Source: CAZVAR01 sp964625225
GTDB lineage: Bacteria; Pseudomonadota; Alphaproteobacteria; JAJUGE01
Assembly (NCBI GenBank): GCA_964625225.1
Contig: CAZVAR010000004.1
Coordinates: 1 to 64,000 of the forward strand
Reading direction: 5' to 3'
Length of the DNA: 64,000 bases
Shown here: positions 52,613 to 60,968 of the stretch, one piece after another
How positions within the stretch are numbered: position 1 is the stretch's first letter
Layout of the letters: every line of letters begins with the position of its first letter
Translations under genes and position numbers: made by a program
Notes under the pieces: model-generated
Seen by the model: the letters and a program-made list of their open reading frames with translations, nothing else
What the model was told of the DNA's origin: nothing
Databases searched by the model: none

Positions 52613-52648
52613 GGCCCGCTGGGCGCCGTGGCGGCACAAGGCGGCGAC

Positions 52649-53233
52649 ATGGACCCTGAAGCGCTGTTCGCGGCGGAACTCGACGAGCATCGCACCGTGT
52701 TGGCGGCGGTGCGGGACGGCTTGGCGCAGCCGTTCGCAGCACTGGTCAAGCTGGCCGTTGCCACGGTACGCGGCGGCGGCAAGATCCTGCTCTTCGGTAA
52801 CGGCGGGAGCGCGGCCGATGCCCAGCATCTCGCGACCGAGTTCACCGTCCGTTATGCCTCAGATCGCGAGCCGATCCCGGCGCTCGCGCTGACCACCGAC
52901 AGCTCGGCTCTGACGGCCATCGGCAACGATTTCGGCCTCGATGCCCTGTTCGACCGCCAACTGCGTGCAATCGGGCGACCGGGCGATCTGGCGATCGGGA
53001 TCAGCACCTCCGGCCGGAGTTCCAACGTGGTCCGTGCGCTGACCTCGGCGCGCGCGCTCGGGCTGGGCGCGGCGGCTCTGACGGGCCATGACGGCGGGCT
53101 CCTGCGGGGCATCGCGGATCCGCTGCTCGTTGTGCCGTCTCGCACGACCGCGCGTATTCAGGAAATGCACATCCTGCTCGGACATCTGCTCTGCGCGGCG
53201 GTCGAGCGCGAGCTCGGACTCGCCGGCGAATGA
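52649..53233 (+). CDS. gmhA: Sedoheptulose-7-phosphate isomerase
   Basis: This SIS-domain enzyme converts sedoheptulose-7-phosphate to D-glycero-D-manno-heptose-7-phosphate, the first step toward ADP-heptose for LPS core. FGNGGSAADAQHLATEFTVR (about residues 49-68) and GISTSGRSSNVVRAL (about 112-126) bind the sugar phosphate, and the metal/acid residues lie in ATEFT and near QEMHILLGHLL at the end. The ATG at 52649 gives 194 residues, matching the E. coli protein, and has AAGGCGG upstream; a GTG at 52628 would add 7 residues. It overlaps hldE by 4 bases. Confidence 0.92.
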   Translation: MDPEALFAAELDEHRTVLAAVRDGLAQPFAALVKLAVATVRGGGKILLFGNGGSAADAQHLATEFTVRYASDREPIPALALTTDSSALTAIGNDFGLDALFDRQLRAIGRPGDLAIGISTSGRSSNVVRALTSARALGLGAAALTGHDGGLLRGIADPLLVVPSRTTARIQEMHILLGHLLCAAVERELGLAGE

Positions 53234-54690
53234 CCGAACCCGCGAATTTCACAGGCCTGCTGCGACAGCTTCCGGGCATGCCGGTCCTGGTCGTCGGCGA
53301 TGTCATGCTCGACCGTTACGTTCACGGCGAGGTCGAGCGCATTTCCCCAGAGGGGCCGGTCCCGGTGTTCCGCGTCCTGGCGGAGCGGATGATGCTCGGC
53401 GGCGCCGGGAACGTCGTCCGCAATCTGGCCGCGCTCGAGGCGGTGCCACGGTTCGTCAGTGTCGTCGGTGACGATGCGGCGGGCCGCGACCTGCTGGAGC
53501 TGATCGCTGCCGAATCGTCCGTCCTGCCGGACATCTTCATCGAAAGCGGGCGGCAGACCACCATCAAGACACGCTATGTCGCGGCTCATCAGCAGCTGCT
53601 CCGCGCCGACCGCGAGACGCTTGCCGCGCCGCCGGACGCGCTGGTCGTCGAGCTCCGTACAGCAGCAGCCAGGGCACTGCATCGAGCCGGCGCGCTGGTT
53701 CTGTCCGATTACGGAAAGGGGGTGCTGACGCCGCCGCTGCTGCAAGACCTGATCGTTGCGGCCCGCGAGGCAAAGCGCCCGGTCATCGTCGATCCGAAGG
53801 GGCCCGATTACACGCGCTATCGCGGCGCCACGATCATCACCCCGAACCGCCGCGAGCTCGGAGAAGCCTCGGGGTTGCCCGTCGCGTCCGACGAGCAGAT
53901 CGTCACGGCGGCCCGACACGTTCGTGAGGTTGCCGAGGTTGAGGCCGTGCTCGTCACCCGCAGCCAGGAAGGGATGACGCTGGTCACGGCCGACGGCACA
54001 ATTCATATCCCGGTCGAGGCACGAGAGGTGTTCGATGTCTCGGGCGCGGGCGATACGGTGACAGCGGTGCTGGCCCTCGCCCTTGCGGCCGGCGCCGATT
54101 TCGCGGCAGCGGCGCGACTGGCCAATCTGGCGGCGGGCATCGTCGTCGGCAAGGCCGGAACGGCCACCGTACGCCTTGCCGAGCTGGAGGAAGCGTTACG
54201 TCGGGTCGATCTGTCGGCCGGCGGCCACAAGCTTGTCGACGCCGACACCGCGGCGCGGCTTGCCGGGGCGTGGCGGGCCGAAGGGTTACGGGTCGGATTC
54301 ACCAACGGGTGCTTCGACCTGCTCCATCCCGGTCACGTCTCGCTCCTGTCCCAGGCGCGCGCGGCCTGCGATCGCCTGATCGTCGGCTTGAACAGTGATG
54401 CCTCCACGCGGCGTATCAAAGGGGAGGGGCGCCCCGTACAGGGGGAGACGGCGCGGGCGGTGGTCCTGTCCTCCCTAGCCTCCGTCGACCTCGTTGTGAT
54501 TTTCGAGGAGGATACGCCGCTGCGCCTGATCGAGGCTCTGCGGCCGGATGTCCTGGTCAAGGGGGCCGACTACAGTCTGGACCAGGTTGTGGGTGCCGAC
54601 TTCGTCCAGGGTTACGGAGGCCGCGTGCTGCTTGCCGATCTCACGGCCGGCTTCAGCACCACGCGCACCATCCGGAGCATACGCCGATGA
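53230..54690 (+). CDS. hldE: Bifunctional heptose-7-phosphate kinase/heptose-1-phosphate adenylyltransferase
   Basis: This 486-residue enzyme carries two steps of ADP-heptose synthesis. The N-terminal PfkB-type kinase has LVVGDVMLDRYVHGEVERIS (about residues 18-37), GGAGNVVRNLAAL near 57-69, and the catalytic DVSGAGDTVTAVLALALA near residue 270. The C-terminal nucleotidyltransferase starts near 345 with FTNGCFDLLHPGHVSLLSQA, the HxGH-type adenylate site. It overlaps gmhA by 4 bases as ATGA, and gmhB is not visible in the window. The presence of both genes beside the exopolysaccharide flippase is notable, but the product most likely feeds LPS core. Confidence 0.94.
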   Translation: MTEPANFTGLLRQLPGMPVLVVGDVMLDRYVHGEVERISPEGPVPVFRVLAERMMLGGAGNVVRNLAALEAVPRFVSVVGDDAAGRDLLELIAAESSVLPDIFIESGRQTTIKTRYVAAHQQLLRADRETLAAPPDALVVELRTAAARALHRAGALVLSDYGKGVLTPPLLQDLIVAAREAKRPVIVDPKGPDYTRYRGATIITPNRRELGEASGLPVASDEQIVTAARHVREVAEVEAVLVTRSQEGMTLVTADGTIHIPVEAREVFDVSGAGDTVTAVLALALAAGADFAAAARLANLAAGIVVGKAGTATVRLAELEEALRRVDLSAGGHKLVDADTAARLAGAWRAEGLRVGFTNGCFDLLHPGHVSLLSQARAACDRLIVGLNSDASTRRIKGEGRPVQGETARAVVLSSLASVDLVVIFEEDTPLRLIEALRPDVLVKGADYSLDQVVGADFVQGYGGRVLLADLTAGFSTTRTIRSIRR

Positions 54691-54912
54691 GCTCCGGAAA
54701 GCCCGGGACCGGCCAAGCTCCCGCGCTGGCCCGGGCGCTTCGCGCAGTTGCGCGGCATGGAGGCGGATGCTCTCGGGGTTACCGGGCGGATCGGCCGATG
54801 GGACCGCGATCCGGCCGGAAGGGGAGGCGCCGCCAAGGCGGTCCTGCCCATCTGCAGAGCACGAAAGTGGCCGCCCGGGGGGCGAGGCGGCTGAATGCGG
54901 CGTATTTCGGTC

Positions 54913-55647
54913 TCACGGGAGCGGGGCCGCCGATGGCCCGGAACTGCCCGGGGAGTCCGTCGGGCCGGCCGCCGGACCCCTCTCCGGATGGTCGAGGGCA
55001 GCACGCGCCGCTGCGAACACCGCCGTGAACATCGCCGGGGTGAGCCGGCCGGTGTTCGTGTTCTGGCGCGAGCAGTGGTAACTGTCGAAAACTGCGAGGC
55101 CGTTCGGTAAGGCATGCACGGCGCCATGTCGGAACGGTCGGCGCGACGACCGCTCGCCGAGGGCTGTGAGTACGCTGTCGTGCGCGATCCGACCGAGTGC
55201 CAGGATGACCCGAAGTCGGGGCATCGCCGCGATCTCGCCCGACAGAAATCGCCGGCAGTTCGCAATCTCGCTCGCGGACGGCTTATTTGCCGGCGGAACG
55301 CACCGGACGGCATTAACGATCCGGCAGTCGATCAGGGTCAGTGTATCGTCGGGACTCGCCCCGTATCGCCCGGTGGCGAATCCGGTCGCCGCCAGCGTCG
55401 CATAAAGCAGGTCGCCGGCGGCATCGCCGGTGAACGGCCGCCCGGTGCGGTTCGCCCCCCTGAGCCCGGGCGCGAGCCCGACGATCAGAAGGCGCGCGTC
55501 TGCGGACCCGAAGGAGGGCACCGGGGCATTGTGCCAAGCGGGGTGAAGCGCCCGTTGCCGCGTGCGGAACTCGACCAGGCGCGGGCAAAGCGGGCAATCC
55601 GGGCCGGGTTCGACCGGCCCGGGCACGAGAGAACGCTCGTCGATCAC
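54913..55647 (-). CDS. Uracil-DNA glycosylase, family 5 (UdgB type)
   Basis: This 244-residue DNA-repair enzyme removes uracil. The first motif is VGLAPGLRGANRTGRPFTGD near residues 56-75, the family 5 form in which no acidic residue follows GLAP. The second motif is SYHCSRQNTNTGRLTPAMF near residue 200, with the catalytic histidine. Four cysteines for an iron-sulfur cluster are plausible: CPLC at the N-terminus, CRIVNAVRCVPP and NCRRF in the middle. The start is GTG at 55647, overlapping the stop of the NYN gene by 4 bases. A disordered tail ends the protein. Confidence 0.85.
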   Translation of the reverse strand: MIDERSLVPGPVEPGPDCPLCPRLVEFRTRQRALHPAWHNAPVPSFGSADARLLIVGLAPGLRGANRTGRPFTGDAAGDLLYATLAATGFATGRYGASPDDTLTLIDCRIVNAVRCVPPANKPSASEIANCRRFLSGEIAAMPRLRVILALGRIAHDSVLTALGERSSRRPFRHGAVHALPNGLAVFDSYHCSRQNTNTGRLTPAMFTAVFAAARAALDHPERGPAAGPTDSPGSSGPSAAPLP

Positions 55648-56261
55648 TCGATCTCGGCGAAGTCGTCCTGCGGCTCGCCCTCATAGTGCTGCGGCGCGTA
55701 GTTCTGCTGCGGCGCGGCCGCGCGGTTCTGCCCGTGCTCGCGGATGATGATCGGCATCAGGTGCTGTAGCTCGATGAACTGGTCGGCCTGCCGGCGCAGC
55801 TCGTCGGCCACCATTGGTGGGGCGGTCCGGATCGTGCTGATGACGCTGACGCGGACTCCCTTGCGTTGCAGTGCTTCGACGAGGCGGCGGAAATCGCCGT
55901 CACCGGAGAACAAGTAGACATGATCGAGGTGATCGGCCATCTCCATCGCATCGACAGCGAGCTCGATGTCCATGTTGCCCTTGACCTTGCGTCGGCCGCT
56001 CGAGTCCGTGAACTCCTTCGTCGGCTTGGTCACCAGGGTGTAGCCATTGTAGTCGAGCCAGTCGACCAGCGGCCGTATGGGGGAATATTCCTGGTCTTCC
56101 ACCAGGGCCGTATAGTAGAAGGCACGCACCAAGCGACCCTGGGTCGAGAAATGTTCGAGCAGCCGCTTGTAGTCGATGTCGAACCCAAGCCCGCGTGCTG
56201 CAGCGTAAAGGTTGGCGCCGTCGATAAAGAGGGCAATGCGTTCGTACCGATAGGGGGTCAT
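55644..56261 (-). CDS. NYN-domain protein (LabA/DUF88 family)
   Basis: This 205-residue protein has a PIN-like NYN domain, a putative ribonuclease fold. The acidic residues that bind metal are seen in IALFIDGANLYAAA (about residues 8-21), KGNMDIELAVDAMEMADH (about 94-111) and LFSGDGDFRRLVEAL (about 116-130). The ATG at 56261 is used because it begins the conserved N-terminus (TPYRYERIALFIDGANLY); longer open frame runs across the folK promoter side. A glutamine/proline-rich tail follows the domain. It overlaps the uracil-DNA glycosylase by 4 bases. Its RNA target is unknown. Confidence 0.88.
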   Translation of the reverse strand: MTPYRYERIALFIDGANLYAAARGLGFDIDYKRLLEHFSTQGRLVRAFYYTALVEDQEYSPIRPLVDWLDYNGYTLVTKPTKEFTDSSGRRKVKGNMDIELAVDAMEMADHLDHVYLFSGDGDFRRLVEALQRKGVRVSVISTIRTAPPMVADELRRQADQFIELQHLMPIIIREHGQNRAAAPQQNYAPQHYEGEPQDDFAEIE

Positions 56262-56388
56262 GAAGCGTTTCCGATCAAATCGAACAAAGAATGGTGGGCG
56301 CGGCGTCGGATGGAATGCGAATGCCGGACCCGCAACGATTAGGTAGGTCCCTCGCCCGGACCCGGCAAGCGGTCGTCGGGGGCACAGG

Positions 56389-56892
56389 ATGATCCTGATC
56401 GGCCTGGGCGCCAATCTGCCGACCGCACGCTACGGCGCGCCCCGTGCCACCCTGTCGGCGGCGCTCGATCGCCTGAGAGATCTGGGCGTCGCGGTGGTAC
56501 GAACCTCACCCTGGTACGACAGCGCGCCACAGCCGCCGTCCGGCCAGCCGCGCTACGTCAATGCCGTCGTAGTGGTCGAGACGCGTCTGCGGCCGAGTGC
56601 TCTGTTGCAGGTCCTCCATGAGGTCGAGGCGGAGTTCGGCCGCCACCGGACGGTCCGCAATGCTGCACGCGTGATCGATCTCGATCTGCTCGCGTATCGG
56701 GACTGCGTGATCGACACGCCCGGCCTGACCGTGCCTCATCCGCGACTGGCGCAGCGGGCATTCGTCTTGCTGCCTCTGGCCGATGTGGCGCCCGAATGGC
56801 GGCATCCGGTATCCGGCATGTCCGTGACCGACCTGCTGGCCGCGATGCCGCCGGGGCAGGATGTGCGCCGGATGAGCGATCGGCACGGCTAG
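56389..56892 (+). CDS. folK: 6-hydroxymethyl-7,8-dihydropterin pyrophosphokinase
   Basis: This 167-residue enzyme transfers pyrophosphate from ATP to hydroxymethyl-dihydropterin in folate synthesis. The sequence shows the start LIGLGANLPTARYGAP, then TSPWYDSAPQPPSGQPRYVN (about residues 42-61), RVIDLDLLAY (about 93-102) and VPHPRLAQRAFVLLPLADVA (about 111-130), which are the family's signature segments. A GGGGGC stretch lies just before the ATG. It diverges from the NYN gene and is followed by rpoZ on the same strand. Confidence 0.95.
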   Translation: MILIGLGANLPTARYGAPRATLSAALDRLRDLGVAVVRTSPWYDSAPQPPSGQPRYVNAVVVVETRLRPSALLQVLHEVEAEFGRHRTVRNAARVIDLDLLAYRDCVIDTPGLTVPHPRLAQRAFVLLPLADVAPEWRHPVSGMSVTDLLAAMPPGQDVRRMSDRHG

Positions 56893-56920
56893 TCCCGATC
56901 GCTCGGTTGCGGCCGCTTTC

Positions 56921-56949
56921 TTGCGGCACCGAATCGGGTCTTCTATATA
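56921..56949 (+). promoter_or_regulatory. Sigma-70-type promoter of rpoZ
   Basis: TTGCGG (56921-56926) and TATATA (56944-56949) are separated by 17 bases, and the rpoZ ATG is 37 bases downstream. The -10 box matches consensus at five of six positions. The palindrome at 56948-56961 overlaps its downstream end, where a repressor would block polymerase. Confidence 0.65.
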
Positions 56950-56961
56950 TGGTCGACCATA
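56948..56961. promoter_or_regulatory. Perfect 14-base palindrome at the rpoZ promoter
   Basis: TATGGTCGACCATA is an exact palindrome that begins inside the -10 box and covers the expected start point of rpoZ transcription, which makes it a candidate operator. No regulator is known from the sequence. Confidence 0.5.
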
Positions 56962-56986
56962 ACGGCAATCCGGAGAGCGGCCGCTC

Positions 56987-57409
56987 ATGGCGCGAGTAAC
57001 GGTAGAGGATTGTGTCCTCAGGGTCCCGAATCGGTTCGAACTCGTCGCGCTGGCAGCGCAGCGCGCGCGGGACATTTCGGCAGGCAGCCCACTGACGGTG
57101 GACCGCGATCGCGACAAGAACCCGGTCGTGGCCCTGCGCGAGATTGCCGAGGGGACGATCAGCGTCGACGAGCTTCGCGAGGCCCTGGTGCAAAGCCTGC
57201 AGAAGCATGTCGAGACCGAGCAGCCGGAAGAGGAAGGCGAGACGTTCGAACTCGAGACCTTCGTTCCCGAGCTGGTCGGCGTCGGCGAGACCGAAGCCAG
57301 TGCTTCGGACGAGGCGGAGGAAACCGGGGAGGATGATCTCGATCTCGAGTCGCTCGCCCGGGAACTCGCGGCCGAGGCAGACGAATTCAAGGGGCGCGAC
57401 GACGAGTAA
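56987..57409 (+). CDS. rpoZ: RNA polymerase omega subunit
   Basis: This small subunit stabilises assembly of RNA polymerase. The core of 60-70 residues ([20 protein letters not shown], then [12 protein letters not shown] and [14 protein letters not shown]) matches RpoZ well. A long acidic tail (from residue about 80 to 140, rich in Glu and Asp) is larger than in E. coli (91 residues) but common in alphaproteobacteria. It is followed 67 bases later by the rsh gene, the usual rpoZ-rsh pair, fitting the role of omega in the ppGpp response. Confidence 0.95.
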   Translation: MARVTVEDCVLRVPNRFELVALAAQRARDISAGSPLTVDRDRDKNPVVALREIAEGTISVDELREALVQSLQKHVETEQPEEEGETFELETFVPELVGVGETEASASDEAEETGEDDLDLESLARELAAEADEFKGRDDE

Positions 57410-57476
57410 TTTTCGGGCGAGGGGCGCAGCCACACCGCGTGAGCCGCTCGCCGGCGCGTGAGGATGTCGGGGCGGT

Positions 57477-59624
57477 ATGATCAGGCAGTTCGAGCTGGTC
57501 GAGCGAGTCAGGTCGTACGACCCGAATGCGGATGAGGATGCGCTGAACCGTGCCTACGTCTTCGCCATGAAGGCGCATGGAGCGCAGACGCGCGCGTCCG
57601 GTGACCCCTATTTCTCGCATCCGCTCGAGGTCGCGGGTCTGCTGACCGAGATGCGGCTCGACAGTGCGTCGATCATCACCGCCCTGCTGCACGACACGGT
57701 CGAGGATACGCGCACCACACTGCCCGAAATCGAGCGGATGTTCGGAGGCGAGATCGCACGGCTGGTCGACGGTGTGACCAAGCTGTCGCGCATCGAGCTG
57801 CAGTCGGACCGCACGAAGCAGGCGGAGAATTTCCGCAAACTCGTCCTCGCAATGTCCGAGGACATTCGGGTCCTGCTGGTGAAGCTCGCGGACCGGCTGC
57901 ACAACATGCGGACGCTTCACTTCATCAAGGATCCGTCGAAGCGGCGCCGCATAGCGCTCGAAACGATGGAGATCTACGCGCCGCTCGCCGAGCGGATAGG
58001 GATGCAGGAGTGGAAGGACGAGCTCGAGGACCTCGCCTTCGCCGAATTGCATCCCGACGCGCGGGACTCGATCCTGAAGCGTCTGGAGATGCTCCGTGAG
58101 CGGGGCCATGACATGGTTGACCGCATCATCGCGGAGCTCTCGGATAAGCTGAAGCAGGGCAGTGTCGTCGCTACGGTTTCCGGCCGCGAGAAGCGCCCGC
58201 GCTCCATCTGGCTCAAGATGCAGCGCAAGAACGTGGCGTTCGAGCAGCTTGCGGACATCATGGCGTTCCGCGTCATCGTCGACTCGGTCGAGCAGTGCTA
58301 TCAGGCGCTTGGGGTGATCCACGGCGCCTATCCGGTCGTGCCCGGGCGGTTCAAGGACTATATCAGCACCCCCAAGCCGAACGGCTATCGCTCTCTCCAC
58401 ACGGGCGTGATCGGACCGGAGCGGCAGCGCATCGAGATTCAGATCCGCACGTGGGAGATGCACGAGTTGGCCGAACTCGGCGTCGCCGCGCACTGGAAAT
58501 ACAAGCAGAACGATCCCAAGGTCGACGGGCGGCAGTACCGCTGGCTCCGTGAGCTGCTCGACATTCTCGAGCACGCGGCGGGCCCGGAGGAGTTCCTCGA
58601 GCACACGAAGCTCGAGATGTTCCTCGACCAGGTCTTCTGCTTCACGCCGAAGGGCGACCTGATTGCGCTGCCGGCCGGTGCCACTCCGGTCGACTTCGCC
58701 TACGCCGTCCACTCGGAGATCGGGGATCACTGCGCGAGTGCCAAGATCAACGGCCGCTTGATGCCGCTGCGGACCCAGCTCCAGAACGGCGATCAGGTCG
58801 AGATCATCACGGCGCGTTCGAAAACGCCGTCCCCGGAATGGGAGCGGTTCGTCGTCACCGGCAAGGCGAAGGCGCGCATCCGGCGGATGATCCGCGCCCA
58901 GCAGCGCGACCAGTATATCGATTTGGGCAAGGCGATTCTGGCACGTGCCTTCCGGCAGGAAGGAGCGGAGCTGACGGAGAAGCTACTGGATCCGGTGCTC
59001 CGGCATTTCGGCCAGAAGAGCATCGAGGACCTTTATGCCGCCGTCGGTGAAGGCCAGCTAACCGGCCGCGAGGTCGCCGCCGTGGCGCTGCCGCAGCCTG
59101 CGCCGCCGACGGCCTCCGACGACAAGGTGGTGCCGATTTCCCGCGCCCGCAGCGGGCGGCGCGGCAGGGAAGCGCCGGTCCTGATCCGCGGGCTGATCCC
59201 CGGAATGGCGATCCACTTCGCGCGCTGCTGTCATCCGATACCGGGGGACCGTATCGTCGGGATCGTCACGACCGGCAAGGGCGTCACTATCCATACGCAG
59301 GACTGCGATACCCTGGAGAGCTTTGCGCATACGCCGGAGCGGTGGCTCGACGTCGACTGGGACAATGTCGACTCACCCGATGCGGCGCAAGTCGGCCGTG
59401 TCCACCTGGTCGTGGCCAACGAGCCCGGGACCTTGGGCAGCCTGTCCACGGTGATCGCCCAGAATCAAGGCAACATCACGAATCTGAAGTTCACCAGCCG
59501 CAACCAGGATTTCTTCGAAATGCTGATCGACATCGAAGTCGGTAACGTGCGGCACCTGACCACCATCATCGCGGCCCTGCGGGCGCATCCCGCGATCACG
59601 TCCGTCGAGCGTGCCCGTGGTTGA
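57477..59624 (+). CDS. rsh: Bifunctional (p)ppGpp synthetase/hydrolase
   Basis: This 715-residue protein makes and degrades the stringent-response alarmone (p)ppGpp. The HD hydrolase domain has SHPLEVA (His48) and LLHDTVEDT (His72-Asp73), intact, so hydrolysis is expected. The synthetase domain follows with FKDYISTPKPNGYRSLHTGV near residues 291-310. A TGS domain (TPKGDLIALPAGATPVDFAY) starts near residue 389, and an ACT domain lies at the C-terminus (about 640-715). This is the only Rel/Spo-type gene in the window, as expected for alphaproteobacteria, which have one bifunctional Rsh. Confidence 0.95.
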   Translation: MIRQFELVERVRSYDPNADEDALNRAYVFAMKAHGAQTRASGDPYFSHPLEVAGLLTEMRLDSASIITALLHDTVEDTRTTLPEIERMFGGEIARLVDGVTKLSRIELQSDRTKQAENFRKLVLAMSEDIRVLLVKLADRLHNMRTLHFIKDPSKRRRIALETMEIYAPLAERIGMQEWKDELEDLAFAELHPDARDSILKRLEMLRERGHDMVDRIIAELSDKLKQGSVVATVSGREKRPRSIWLKMQRKNVAFEQLADIMAFRVIVDSVEQCYQALGVIHGAYPVVPGRFKDYISTPKPNGYRSLHTGVIGPERQRIEIQIRTWEMHELAELGVAAHWKYKQNDPKVDGRQYRWLRELLDILEHAAGPEEFLEHTKLEMFLDQVFCFTPKGDLIALPAGATPVDFAYAVHSEIGDHCASAKINGRLMPLRTQLQNGDQVEIITARSKTPSPEWERFVVTGKAKARIRRMIRAQQRDQYIDLGKAILARAFRQEGAELTEKLLDPVLRHFGQKSIEDLYAAVGEGQLTGREVAAVALPQPAPPTASDDKVVPISRARSGRRGREAPVLIRGLIPGMAIHFARCCHPIPGDRIVGIVTTGKGVTIHTQDCDTLESFAHTPERWLDVDWDNVDSPDAAQVGRVHLVVANEPGTLGSLSTVIAQNQGNITNLKFTSRNQDFFEMLIDIEVGNVRHLTTIIAALRAHPAITSVERARG

Positions 59625-59708
59625 GTGTGCGAACCGGCGCGGTTGCGGCGCTGGTCGCTCGCGGCCTACAACAGCGGCGAGGAATGCCCCTGCGGGAGCG
59701 GCCGGTCC

Positions 59709-60452
59709 ATGAAGCATCTGCGTCTCGGCGTCAACATCGACCATGTGGCGACCGTGCGAAACGCGCGCGGCGGTGAGCATCCCGACCCGGTGCGTGCCGC
59801 GCGCATTGCCGCGGAGGCTGGTGCCGACGGAATCACTGCGCATCTGCGCGAGGACCGGCGGCATATCCGCGACGCGGATATCGAGCGCCTCATGAACGAG
59901 ATTGCGCTGCCGTTGAACCTGGAAATGGCGGCGACGGACGAGATGGTCGCGATCGCACTCCGGCACCGGCCGCACGCCGCATGCATCGTTCCGGAGCGGC
60001 GGCAGGAGATTACGACCGAGGGCGGCCTCGATGTCGTGCGACACCGCGACAGCCTGGCGCCGATCGTGGCGCGGCTCCGGGACGCCGGCATCCGCGTCTC
60101 CATGTTCGTCGAGCCCGATCCGGCGCAACTCGAGGCCGCGAAGGCCATCGACGCTCCGGTGGTCGAACTGCATACCGGCGCCTATTGCGAGGCGGCCGGT
60201 GAGGCACGTGCTCACCATCTGAAGCGCATCCGTGCGGCCGCGAAGCGGGCGGATGAACTCGGGTTGGAATGTCATGCCGGTCACGGACTCTCCTTCGAGA
60301 CCGTGGGACCGATCGCCGCGATCTCCAACCTCGTCGAGCTCAACATCGGCCATTTCCTCATCGGCGAGGCGATTTTCACGGGCCTGAGTGCCGCGATCCG
60401 CCGGATGCGCACGGAGATCGACCGGGCTCGCTCCGAAGGAGCGCCCGCATGA
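59709..60452 (+). CDS. pdxJ: Pyridoxine 5'-phosphate synthase
   Basis: This TIM-barrel enzyme forms pyridoxine 5'-phosphate from 1-deoxyxylulose-5-phosphate and aminoacetone phosphate. The ATG at 59709 gives 247 residues and the conserved start [18 protein letters not shown]; an in-frame ATG at 59625 would add 28 residues without support. [16 protein letters not shown] (about residues 40-55), [26 protein letters not shown] and [10 protein letters not shown] are all present, as expected. It overlaps acpS by 4 bases. pdxJ-acpS-lepB-rnc-era-recO is the classic order. Confidence 0.96.
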   Translation: MKHLRLGVNIDHVATVRNARGGEHPDPVRAARIAAEAGADGITAHLREDRRHIRDADIERLMNEIALPLNLEMAATDEMVAIALRHRPHAACIVPERRQEITTEGGLDVVRHRDSLAPIVARLRDAGIRVSMFVEPDPAQLEAAKAIDAPVVELHTGAYCEAAGEARAHHLKRIRAAAKRADELGLECHAGHGLSFETVGPIAAISNLVELNIGHFLIGEAIFTGLSAAIRRMRTEIDRARSEGAPA

Positions 60453-60859
60453 TTCTGGGTATCGGCAGCGATCTGGTCGATATCCGCCGGATCGAGAACA
60501 CCCTGCAACGCTTCGGCGAGCGCTTCCTGGACCGGTGCTTTACCGAGGTCGAGCGGCAGCGTTCGGAACGGCGCGCCGACCGCGTCGCAAGCTATGCCAA
60601 GCGGTTCGCGGCGAAGGAGGCATGTTCGAAGGCGCTCGGTACGGGCTTCCGCCGCGGCGTCTTCTGGCGCGACATGGGGGTCGTCAATCTGCGCGGCGGC
60701 AAGCCGACGATGTCGTTGACCGGCGGTGCGGCGTCCCGGCTCGCCGAGATCACGCCGCCGGGGCTGACGGCCCGGATCGACGTCAGTCTTACCGACGAAC
60801 ACCCGATCGCGCAGGCGATCGTTATCATATCCGCAGTTCCGACCGCCGACACGGGATGA
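60449..60859 (+). CDS. acpS: Holo-[acyl-carrier-protein] synthase
   Basis: This 136-residue trimeric enzyme attaches 4'-phosphopantetheine from coenzyme A to apo-ACP. The magnesium-binding Asp lies in [20 protein letters not shown] (about residues 4-23) and the Glu in [19 protein letters not shown] (about 50-68). The start ATG overlaps the pdxJ stop as ATGA. It is the type normally required for fatty-acid synthesis; the presence of one copy in the core cluster fits. Confidence 0.95.
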   Translation: MILGIGSDLVDIRRIENTLQRFGERFLDRCFTEVERQRSERRADRVASYAKRFAAKEACSKALGTGFRRGVFWRDMGVVNLRGGKPTMSLTGGAASRLAEITPPGLTARIDVSLTDEHPIAQAIVIISAVPTADTG

Positions 60860-60968
60860 ACCGTCCGACTCCGCTCGGGCGTTCCACTCCCTGTCGGCGG
60901 GGCTGACGATCGTCAGGCATGCCGGCTTGGTTCGGCGCCTCATATCGATCGTGAAGCAAAATATCCCG

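Noticed and set aside
54691..54912. Plus-strand open frames after hldE
   Set aside because: They start inside the hldE stop or opposite the uracil-DNA glycosylase, have no domain and contain mainly low-complexity Gly/Arg/Pro sequence.
59625..59708. CPCGSG, like a SEC-C zinc motif, in frame just before pdxJ
   Set aside because: The 28 codons before the pdxJ ATG include CPCGSG, but the rest of the SEC-C motif (KKYKKC) is absent and PdxJ starts normally at 59709. Chance is the simpler explanation.
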